Origin: Stichopus chloronotus
Taxonomy: Eukaryota; Echinodermata; Holothuroidea; Aspidochirotida; Stichopodidae
Assembly (NCBI GenBank): GCA_021234535.1
Contig: CM037832.1
Span: 9,369,575-9,433,574, forward strand
Direction: 5' to 3'
DNA length: 64,000 nt
In this document: piece after piece, positions 37,701-49,700 of the stretch
Layout of the letters: the number at the start of each line of letters is the position of its first letter
How positions within the stretch are numbered: position 1 is the stretch's first letter
Position numbers and translations under genes: made by a program
Notes under the pieces: generated by a model
What the model saw: the letters and a program-made list of their open reading frames with translations, nothing else
Told to the model about the DNA's origin: nothing
The model's database searches: none

Positions 37701-40700
37701 TGGAAGTAACAGTTTCTGTCAGCAACTTTTGCATGAGTTGGTTCCCAGTTCATGTAAAAGTTGCTCTTCCTGTCGCTGTCGTTGCCCTTGCCCCTTCCCG
37801 ACAAAACAGTTTAATCAGTGAACTGTTTAGGATTTCATCAGCATCTGAAGTTAATCCATGATTCGCCTTTGATTGATCATTTCAGTAGTAATTATAAACT
37901 GCATTTACCTATCACCATACTGTCTCTCAGAAGGTTATCTCAGGGTTCCTACAGTCATGAAAAATCTAAAAAGTCACAAAACTTTGGAAAATGTTTTCAA
38001 GCCCTAGAAAAGTTTTTAAATTCAGTGAAATTGTTTGTAGTCATGGAAAAGTCCTGGAAACCTTCACAAAGTTACATTGTGTCTCTCTCACTCGTTATTT
38101 CAAAGTCTATTCTCATTTCTAATATCAGAAGTTATTCTCTTCACGTCTTATTGCTTTGACTTTTTCTGTTACACTTGAAAACTTTTTGTAAGACATCAAG
38201 ATGAAGGTCATGAAAATGCTTTGTTTGGTCTTGGACAAAGTCATGGAAAAGTTCTGAAAACATTGCCTAAAAAGTGCAGTAACACTGTTGTCTACTTTTG
38301 CCCCAAACCTGTGAGAAATCCAAGTATGACGAATTACTGTCATATTTTAACAATCCTTTTCTGGTACCCAAGAGGTAAATATAGAAGGTGTATACTCCTT
38401 GAGCTATTAAATCAAATCCTTGCCCAATGTGTAAACAAGTAAACAAAGCAAATATTACAAGGTCCCAGAACCAATGGGGAGTATCTTCGAACGTGGTTAT
38501 GTTTCTTTCTCACTTCCATTGACAGCATAAAAGATTACACTCTGTCATCGAATTAGCGGGAGGGAAGGCATTGCTATATTCCGCGACAGAGGGAGATCGG
38601 ACGCTGCTTCTTGACCCACAGACCTGTGTCCTTCAGAGCGAGATTGCTGATAACACCCAGACACCATCATCTGTTTCTCAAGAGGTTGAGAGGGTCTTGA
38701 AGAGGTAGGTGACATCACTTCTAGAATTTTGGTCAGAATTACTCTGCCTCTGGTATTGTTTGTTGCTCTTGTCGGTACATTTACCTCAGTATTTTGTAGT
38801 TTATTGTCGTTGCCATAAATTCCTATCTTTAAAAGTTCAAATCAATACCTCTCTCGTATACTTTTCACAGTGTAATGGGAAAACCCAAATTTATTAATCA
38901 GACTTCAACGTCAGTGAACTGCTTCATGTATTGCAATTACAACTTTAGTTGAAAACATGGGAGTCTTTTTCAGGAAATTTCTATGACTCTTAAAGTCTGT
39001 CATAAATTGATAACAAGCAAATTGGTAAAATGTTTTTGGAATGCTTTAAGAACAATCTGATCGTTGGCTTTTTCATGAGAATGCTAAATTTGTTTCTTTT
39101 ACCAGATTGATTTGGAGTCGACTTATTTCTTGTTTTTTCTTCTTTTTTTCTCTGTTGTTGCTTATGTTTCCATGCAGTTTCTTTGTTTCAATTCAAACTC
39201 ACATATGCCTATAGATGTTTGCATTGTTGTCGGTGATAGAATTCTTTTTATGAAAGATCTGAAATACACAAGAATGAAACTTTTCTCCAGACTGAAAAAT
39301 AGAAAGAAATACTCTCTCATATCAAAATGGGAATGTGTTATTATTCTCAAAGAAAGGATTTGTGGAGGATGCTGCTCATTTATTGCAATATATCGTAACA
39401 CAACAAAGGTAATGCGGCTGACTTCGGTGAAGCAGTTGTAGTCACTGGTAGTCCATCAGTACCAATCTGAATGAATGAAAAAATTACATGTTGGTAATAT
39501 CTGGTAAAGTTAGATCTTTATATATGAACATTTTGTTCTGCTTTCTGACAGAACAAATGAAATACATATGCAGTATTCAGTGCCCAATGTTATAAATAGG
39601 GTTGAAGAACCTGTGGGTGTGGGGATTCTATTTTTAGGTGTAGGGATTCTAGGCATTCGTTAAGCCCCACACAAAGGTATTTTTGATGTCTAGCTGTGTA
39701 TCCTTTTATCTTTTTAGAAAACAGTTAAGACTGATAGGAGAGGCAGAACTTGGCCTAGCTGTGCTGACAGTGTCTTTAAGTGTGTACTGCAATCCGTCTG
39801 TTCCGAAAGGTAATTTAAGTGATAGATGAATTGAAGTCTAACCATTTCTTCGATTTGAAACTCCCGCCATACACACCAAATCATTAAGCCAACCTGATTG
39901 TCTAACACTTGTGGATATTGCCACCAGCAAAGCCCCCAATTACTATGGAGTAAAGAAAATCATTAATGTGGAATGTGGATTTATGATTAAAAATACAAAC
40001 TTTCAAAAATTTTGCCCAAAGTAGTCTATTCATTATCATCATTGTCCTTTACCCAACACACAAAATAGCTGACTATAGACATAGTTTACATCCAGTAGTT
40101 AATATTTACAATTTACCAGATTAATTTATGTGATCAGCTGTGTTATTGGTCCATCATGTGTCAGTGAAGCATTAATAAACCAATGAGAAGTAAGTTCAAA
40201 GCAAACCATCACTGAATTGCCAATTTGATGTAATTTTATATTGCTGTTTTGCAGTAATGTTAAGTAATGTTAATTGAAACATAACCTGATTTCAGTGTAG
40301 CACTTCACACAAAGTAACCTAACGCAGCCTATACATCACTTTGCTTTGTATGTGATCAATCAATCACGGAGATGTGGGCAAATCAAATGTGGGCAAATCA
40401 TTTCATGTGTTGTAAAAGTGTAGCGATAATTTATGTCATCTGTTCGCCGAAAGTCACCAGAAACTTCCTTGCAATATATAGACTAGGACTTAATGTAGTG
40501 TACACACATGACATGTAACTTGTTTGGCGTACTTGTTAACATTGGGATAATAAATGGTCCAAGTAATAATTTCTGAAGATTCAGTATTTTTCTTAGTAAA
40601 AAAAAAAAGTTGTGAGTGAAAATTTCAAAGACGCTGCAGCTGCTTTGAAAAGTGTCCATTCAAAATAGTCATAACGACCTAAGTAGCTTACACTAATGAA

Positions 40701-43700
40701 TTTTTCAACTTTTTGATGGCTGAATGAAACTTTCCCTTTAATTTTAAAGGAGAAGTAGATTATACCTAGCCTAGCCTTATATTGTCCCTCACATTATAAC
40801 CTTGGCTACTGTACAGTGTAATGTGTCAGAAGTAAGCATTGTCATTCTTCTGTGACGATTTCTTGACAACTTTTTGTCTTAGACTCTTCTGTTTTTTTTT
40901 AGATAGATTAAGACTAATACAGTGGATTTATCTACATAATCAAAAATGTGCAAAGTTTTATTCTTAATGTTAACATCTTTACTTTTCATTTGTGAAACTT
41001 TATAGCCTAAGTCAGGCATAGGCTATTGCTTGATTTGTTTGTTAAAGCACTGTGATCAATATTTTTAGTCTTCATTAAAGCTTCAGTAGTTAAGTGAAGA
41101 TATTAAAAATGAAATGTACCACAACCAGAACACATAGCCCAGGGTAACTAAGAGTGTGCTTATCATTGCTTGCATACATTTTTTTTTTTCATTAATGACA
41201 GGGTTGCTAATCAGTATACTTTTTCTTCATGCATATATATTCTCAGCCTTTATAAGTACAAGGAGACAGCTCCTGCTATCAAATTAATTATTCCATCGCA
41301 TTTTATATGATGATGCTGTTGTGTATTTAAGTTACATGTTTATAAATTTTTCAAAAAGTAAGGATTTTGGAGAGCGAAAGAAGCATTTTTGGCCTTCAGA
41401 AAAAAAAAAAACAACTCTGTGTCAAGTTTAGCAGCTGTGCTCCAGGTTCTAGACGACTGCCCCCATCGTAAAGACCTTCCCTGCAGTTTATTGCCTGTTC
41501 AAGGATCAATTGGTGTGAACCATCATTTCCATATCACAAGCATATACATCTGTCACAGTGGCTTAAAATTTGAGGGAGATATAGTTACATCCAGTCATCT
41601 TACACCTCAAATATTGAGCTGTATAGTAAGGAATTATTACATCATCATCTTCAACTTGAAAAGTGACTTTTCTTTCAAGTTGACTCATTTGAGACATATT
41701 TTATGATTGACCATATCCTCCCTGACCCTCCTCATCTCCAAGAATGTCTTACATGTGTAGTAAATGTACTCATGTCGGAAAAAATTATGCATGATGTCAA
41801 TATTCTCGATACTTTGCTTCCAGTAATCAATATCTTCATTGTCTATATTAATTAGTTTTTATCAGAAAGCCTCCTCCCAGCTATAAGATTAACTTGAATG
41901 ATGTTGTTTTTTGCAACCAACAGGAACAAAATTCTGTTTTTGTCTGATGTGTGTTTTATTCGGTTCCTGTCATATTCTTATTTTGTATTCTCTCTCTTTA
42001 TCAGAGGGTGTTAAACTAGTCAGCTGCATGAAAGACAGTCAGTTGGTGAGTTTGTCCACTCAAAAGGTCCTAGCAACAGACAAAGAAGCCTCCGAACCCT
42101 CCCATGCTCTGGACACGGACAGGGCAGGTCAAAGGTCATTACTTCTCTTTAACAGTTATTGTAAATTCTACTGCACAAGAAACTATGATACTCTTTCTTA
42201 TTATGTTGCCATTCACTTATTTCTTAGCAATTGGAATCAGTGCTGTAATGAAGAAGTGTTTGTGTGCTTATGTACCTGAGTATCTACTACTTAGCTGTAT
42301 TTGCATCATGTTCATAAGCGACTTGTATTTGGGTGGCAATTGGTCGGTGGGATGTGGTATCATTGTAAGTCTCTTGCTATGATGGTAAAAATTAGAGATA
42401 AGCTGGCTGAACAGAAGATGCCAATTGCACAATTGGAGAAGTTTCAGGTAGCTTTATTTTATGGTCATTATGTTGATAATGTTTCTCTGCGGTTGTGGAA
42501 ATCGAGACGTTTTAGTTCAAGCAGTTTTGCCTTTAACATAGCAACACATCTTCATCATTACAGCAAGGAGGCCAAAGTTGCCAACAAACATCCCAAGCTT
42601 GAGCCACCAAAGGATTGGCCTCTTCCAGCAAACAGTAAGAAAAAGACAGAATCTACAACCAGTGTGGGTAGCCTGAAATCCAAAAATGTTGTTTCTGAAA
42701 CAGATGAATCGGAAGACCCTTTTGCCTGTGAAGTTCCCTTAATGCAAAGGACGACGTCAAAACGACAGCTATCCCCCGACAGAGCCATTCCACCCACCAC
42801 AGAGGCATTGGATGGAATGGCTGCGAACAAGAGATTCAAAATAGAACAACCAGAGGAAGAGACTGATCACGGGTCCAGTCATTCCGCCGTAGAAGTAAAA
42901 CGAGAACCACCAGAGATAGATGAAACTTGCAAGAAAGATGCCAATCACAACATACAAGGTGAGTGGCAGAGGGAAGGGATAACCTCCCATAGGATATACA
43001 ATCATTAGCATTGATGCCAGGGGAGATAAGAGGGGAGAAAAGGCTGAAAAGAACAGGGAGTTATGCTCTCAAATATGAAATAAAGCGGGAGGTATCTAGT
43101 CTTTCTCTTGTATACCTTTTCTATATGGTATGGAAGTCACCACCCAAAGTCGCGTGTTAAATTACTTGTTGGTAGGGTCATATAAGAATCAGTTCACGTT
43201 ATTATGAATAGAGCACAACCGATAGGAAAAATTTTCATTTTTTTTCAGTCAAGGGTTGAAAAATTTAAAAAGGACTTGGACGCCAATATACCTGGAAAGA
43301 GAAGTGAAAGGAAATCTTTTTTTTTATATTCTTTATTGTCTTTACAGTCATATGATACTGCACATGTATGTTACATAGTACAGCATATTTACCGAAGTGT
43401 GTTAGAGTGAGCCCAGACGCTCCGCAGTCAATGAGAGCCAAGGTGAATACAAAGTCTTAATTGCAATGCATGATTACATAACAGTACAAAAACAACAGAC
43501 ATGGCTACAGATGCAGCAGGCATCCTTGGCTCCGGTTAGTGCTCTCTTTATGTTGAAAATGGTTGAAGGTTTCGAACACCTGAATAAAATTTGATGTTTA
43601 CAAGATATCTCATGAATGTCCGGCTTAACATGAATTAGTTATTCCACTGACAAACACACACAGGTATGGTACATTTGACAATGAATGCTACAGAAATGTA

Positions 43701-46700
43701 AAATTGCTTGCTTTGGAGAACAACCATTATTTCAGAACAGCATTTGAATATTAGGAATAAACTGAGCAGTCACACAATAGTACCAGGAAAGATGATCCTT
43801 CCATTTCATAATAAACCTTGAAAATTATTATGAATAAACACAGTGAAAAATGCAAAAGCCTGTTTGTAGTTAAGTCCAATGTGAAATGCTGAATAGAGAA
43901 ACATCAAGTTCTTCTGCAAGAAAGTGCTCCTCAGAGTTCCAAAATTTGATCCTGCTCTGAAATGTAGACGAGAACACATTGTCACTTGTGGATGGTAGTA
44001 GGCACTTTTAGACATGTAACAGGACAAAGCCAAGTTAGTAATAAAAGACTGGTAGGTGATATTAATGCCTTAAAAAGCCCCAGCGGCACACAGAATGAAA
44101 TCAGCTGTCAAGTTTAGTTAGCATGACAGCAATATGTCACTGAATCTTGCAGCATAAGGGAGAGTGCACTCATTCAAAACGCAGTGCATGAAGAAAAAGT
44201 ACTTCACATTCAATTTTTTATAAGTCACTTATGCTCTAAAAATCTATGTTGAGACTTGAAGGGGTACAGACAACAATTCATCATACTAACTGACATGTTA
44301 CATTTGCATGCTGTAAGTGGAGATGAAGTCAGCAGATTTGAAGAGAGAAAGTAGATTTTAATATTGTCATTTCCAATGTCAAAGAGAAAGAAGACGTGCC
44401 TGTCGAACATGCTTTTTGTTTTGTTTTGACTGCTTTTACAGTCAAAGTTGAGCCCTCTGAGATGGTTACTACCAATATTTCTGCAGTGGTTGAGGAGGAG
44501 TGTCATGCTGCAGACAGTCAAAACAGCCAATCACAATGGAGGAAAAACAAAAGGAGACGCAGACTCCTCTCAGAGGTGAGCGTTTGAAATTTACACCAGC
44601 TGTTTTTCATGCTAACTTTGATGAAAGTTCCAATTACTGGAAATGAGTTATTTGCAAATCAAATTCTTCATGGCACCAAGTAGGAAACAGTGGTGGGAGT
44701 CAGATAATATTTAATTCGGGGAAACTAACATCTGTGATGGTCACAGCCGGAAGCTGGTAAGAAATGTTGACTGAACTTTAAAAAGATTTTGACAATTTTA
44801 GCTCATTTATGAGGAAATGCAGAATTTATCTGATTGGTTGGCAGGGTGAAGATGGAACTGAGAATGCTGCAGGAAGTGACATCACATCTGAAGAGCCAGT
44901 CGAAGGAGAAGTGTCCTCTCTTCCATCTCTTCCTGGGTTCATCTCCAAGAAACACAGAGTAAGGATGATTTAGAGAGTAGTTTCAAATGTAGCATAGTAG
45001 TTGGTAATTTCTTTTTTGTCTGACTGAATTATTGGAGCTTCTGGAATATTAAAGTTTCAATTTTATTATGTGCTGTGTGATTCACAGAGTAGAAGAAGAA
45101 AGTGACGGTCTGAGAATTTACGAGCATGACATGCAGGAAAAAAAATCTGTCACATACAGTGTCAACTTTATATCTGATAAATAAAATAGAGGGAATAGGT
45201 GACATGATTTGGATTCCTTGCAGAAAGTAACAAAAATATAGACAAGTTGGATGGTGGATTGTTTTTCATTTGCTTTTCCTGATATCGAATAGTTTTATAT
45301 CTTTAACTATTTGATTGTCTTGTTCATCCACCTATTCATTCAGATATTTGATGGCCTTGTTCAGTCATTTGCTTAGATATTTGAAAGTATTGTTTATTTC
45401 TCTGAATAATTGATTGTTTTGTTCATTCACTCCTCCCGATATTTGTTCATTGTTCATTCACTTATCCAGAGATTTGATAGCATTGTCTTTTTCTGTAAAT
45501 GATTGTTTTGTTCATTTATTTTTCCAGATGTTTAATTAATCTTCATTCACATCACCAGATATTTTATTATTTCGTTCTTTTTTTATTGTTTTGTTCATTT
45601 TTTTGTTCATTTTTTCTTTTTGATTTGTTTTTCATTGACTACCTCCAGATGTTTGTTTCTCTTTATTTGTTTCACTTTTCTAGCGCGAAGTCAAAGATGA
45701 AGTGGATTTATTCGAACCCGCTCTCCCAAAGTGCTTGGTCGTCATTGAATCCGTTTCGTTGATAGCTCCAAAACAAGTCGGTGAGCCCAGAAGAGTGAAT
45801 GGTTGCGGTCATCCTGTGAAGAACTTCAAAAAGTTCAAAAAGGTAAATTCAAAATATTTGAACAGATTTGATTAATGTCATGTAAATAAGTTGTAGTTGT
45901 CACTTGACCAGAAAGTTGCCAACCTTTTGACAGTTCAGGTTGATTGAATGAAGTCCACTCATGCGAGAAAATGTTACTTTGAGTTCATCAGTTACAAAAA
46001 TACTTGTTATGGGAAGATGAAAACTTACTATTTGTGAACTTTTTCACTTAATTTAAAGATTGTGCACTGACCTTATAATGCTCTACTTTCCGTGGCATGT
46101 TCAAAGCCAGTTGTTTGCACATGTATGGGAGAGGGCCGCTTGTTTTTGTTTTTTTCTCCCAGTGGTTCAACCTCACTGTAAAATGAGACTGTATTCTCTG
46201 TCCTTGATAAAATTTGCAAGGAAATGCTGAGGAAGTGATAACAGTTGTGGTCAAAGCATTCACCAACATAGAGTTAATGTCCTGTGTACTTTCATGCCAG
46301 TGTTACAGCCAAGTATGAGTGTAGAGAACTTTGCTGTGCTGCAAAAACGATCATGTGTTCCAGAAAACACCTCATAGTGGATTGAAGTATATTCAGATTT
46401 CAACATTGAAACAATTTCAACTTTAAGGATTCACAGATTGTACACTCCTGTCAAAGGACTGTAAGAGATTGGGGGGGGGGGCTTGATGAGGAATGATGGG
46501 ATAGATTTGCAAACTTAGTGCAGCTGCAACTTAGTGCAAACTGTTAGTGCAACAGTTCGTAAATTTTCTGTACCCTATCAGGTGAGTGTATATCATGCAT
46601 TAAAATCAACATCACCAGCACAAGTGAATCTTTAAGTTGCTGGCCAAAACACAAGCATGGTGAGACTTCACTGTTACACTTAGTGTCCAGTTCCTTCCCA

Positions 46701-49700
46701 GTAACTGATGTATCTGGTATTGCATCTCATTTTGCTACATCAAAATTATAAAAATGCTACACAAATTGGTGTAGTGTAGCATTTTTTTGTAAATACAGCA
46801 TTAGGATTTTACGTCTTTTGCAACAAACTACCGAAGACCTCTGAAAAATCCAAATTTTGAATTTTTTAGATTATTTCCTGCTTCGTCCTGTCGTCCTCCC
46901 AATCTTCTCCTCTGAAGACACTGCCCACAGCAGAAAACAAAACACACAGACATCAAACACACATGCACCCACAGACAATATTCCACATGTTGACACTGAA
47001 AATGCCCTCTTGAGATTCCCAAACTATTCTGTGTCACGATATCGTTGAAATCAATATCAAAAATAAAAAATGGCAGCTTCATGAATTTAAATCTTTTTCT
47101 GTTCCGTCTGCAACATGGAGCCTGGATTTGATTCATGACTTAAATGCATCCACATTCTCTACCAATGACTCGCAGTCAAATCCCCTTGAGCGAATTATTT
47201 GCACGTGTCTATCGGCCGTGGATGTTCGAATTATACTTTTGGGAATTGAGCGTGACAAAGATGTAGAGAGCAAACTGGGTTAAGTGGATCGGGCATTAAA
47301 TGATTTATTTCATGATTAGTGTTTGCAGTAATGAAGCAAACTATATTGCAAATGAGTCCAGTATTTATATATCTCTATAAAGTTACACACTTTATGGTAA
47401 CTGCTAATGTTTGTGAAATAAGGACACGCTTAGAAGTTGAATGTCATGGAATGTGCTCTAATTCCAGTCAATGGGAGGGAGAGACAATACAAGCAAAAAT
47501 TACCTTTCATTTCCAGTTGAGTTGTGTCCGTATAATGGGGAGTCGTGTCCTCGGTTCTATAAATTTGAAGAAAGTAACACCCATCTGCTGGCATTTGAAG
47601 TGAGATGACCCTTTTAGACATGAAAATGGTTTCACGACAAAAACATCTTATTTTTTTCTCCAGCGGGAAAAAGAATGTAAAATTTTCCAGTCTGATTAAT
47701 TTTAGTCCCAGTTTAATATTTACGTCTTCATAGTCACAACAATATTGTCATTAGAAGAGGTTTTTTTGTCAATAGTTACAGGCAATCAACAAAACACAAA
47801 ATTATGAAAGAGTCATTTTTCTTCAGAGTCAAAGAGAAATCTTGAAAGAAACTCTTCTCAGCGTTGCTCGGAAGATTTGGAATATGTCTGTGAAATGAGA
47901 ACCTTAAAACAAGAAACTTGCTGTTCGTTGCAAGTTGGTTTCTCCATGTAAAATGTGCATATGTCATTCATGCTGTTGCTATGGAGATAGTTTCTCTGCT
48001 AGATGATACTCACAAATTCACCACTTTAAGTAAGAATATGCTTCCCGTGGAAGAAAATAGCACCAATGTACGAGAGATGCCACTGATTCGGTAACATAAA
48101 CATAAAACCGAGATTTACTCAGTTTCATTGGTACCTAAAAAGTAGCCCTTTGAGATGGTAAAATCGAACATTTCTTCACAGGCAAAGAATTAAATTCATT
48201 TTCGTGTCACATTTGCATTTGAAAGGTGTCAATAATTTAATGTCAGTTTGGGAATTTGATGATCGTTTATACTAAGATAGTGAGATGGAGATCGTATTTA
48301 GTGGCTCAAACAGTCACAAAGACAAATGCAATTGAAAAATTCAATTGGTGGGAATTTCAGATTTACTAATTCATGTAATTTCAGATATTCTAATTCATTA
48401 CTAATTCAACTGTATACAGATTTAATTTAATGTGTACTTTGCAAACACTAGCATGTACCATGGTAGGGGGAATGGAAGTCATAGCATCAAACAGCTCAAT
48501 TGAAAGATCTTGTATTTCAGAGAATCTCCTACAACATGATGGTAGTCATTTTTGTGCTTTAAGAGCTTCCAAGATTCAACACTTTTAGTTTTGTTTAGTA
48601 CATCAAATCTCAGCAGCAAAACTTCTTTTTCAAAGTTAGTCCTCGGCTCCCTCATCTGGGATTGTCTAATGTCAAAATGTTTTTAGAGAAACTGATCTTC
48701 CAAGTATGTAAAAAAAAAAGCTTTTAAAATTGATATTTACTTTGTTGGGTTTGGTTATGTTGATGTTGAAAATAAATTTGTTCAGGCTTCACTCAAAATT
48801 ATTTGTTTATTGCAATTTAGTGACAATTTTCTATAGTGTGTAAACTTTAGTCACTTTGTAGAAAATTTATTCCTAAGGAAGATTTTGTCTTTCCCAGGAA
48901 ACAATACAGTTAGTGGTCAGCTAAGGGCAGAATTTGACAAACCTCAAATTTCCTTACTTTGTCTTATTGTTTTCATTTGTGCCTGAAAGGAATGTCTACA
49001 AGTTTCACTGTGTTTGTTTAGCTGGTGTCCCTCCATCACACACTGCTTGTTTGTTTGCCATATGAGAAGTACTGCAAATATCTTACAAAATTCTTCTTAA
49101 ATTCTTCAAAAAATACTGAAATGTTGTGTGTTTGTTGAACAGTAACTATTGTAAGTGACTTGCATCATTCATAATCACAATCGTATGTTTGAATAATCAC
49201 AATCATGTGCTTAAATCAATTTAATTGTTGAAAACATGAAAAGAAAGAAATCTAGTAAACAACCTGGGGAAAAGATTATAACATGAAATAGTGGAAAGTT
49301 GCCAAATTGTCAAAGTGGATGAAGTCAAAAAGAGAAAATAATTGGAAGACCCTCTCGTAAACTGAACTAAACATAATTTGTCTCACTTGCACCAAGATGG
49401 GACTTGGAAGTGACATTGTCATTAACCGGTGAGTGTGTTACATAATTAATGAGTGTTGAGTAACACTTAAAGAATCGTGTTATCGGAATTCATTTGAAAA
49501 AAGTTAAAATTGAAATTTGTCTTTTTCAAGTATTGCAGCATGGAAAAGTCATTTGTGACCATGAAAGGTTAAATGCAAGTGTTGAGTACTGTGTTTATTC
49601 TCCTTTTGTATGATAGTGTTTCAACTTTTTTCTAAGCTCATACCAGCTGGCTGGTGTAAACTATTGTAATGGTGCGACATCACTCTATATATATCTGTTT

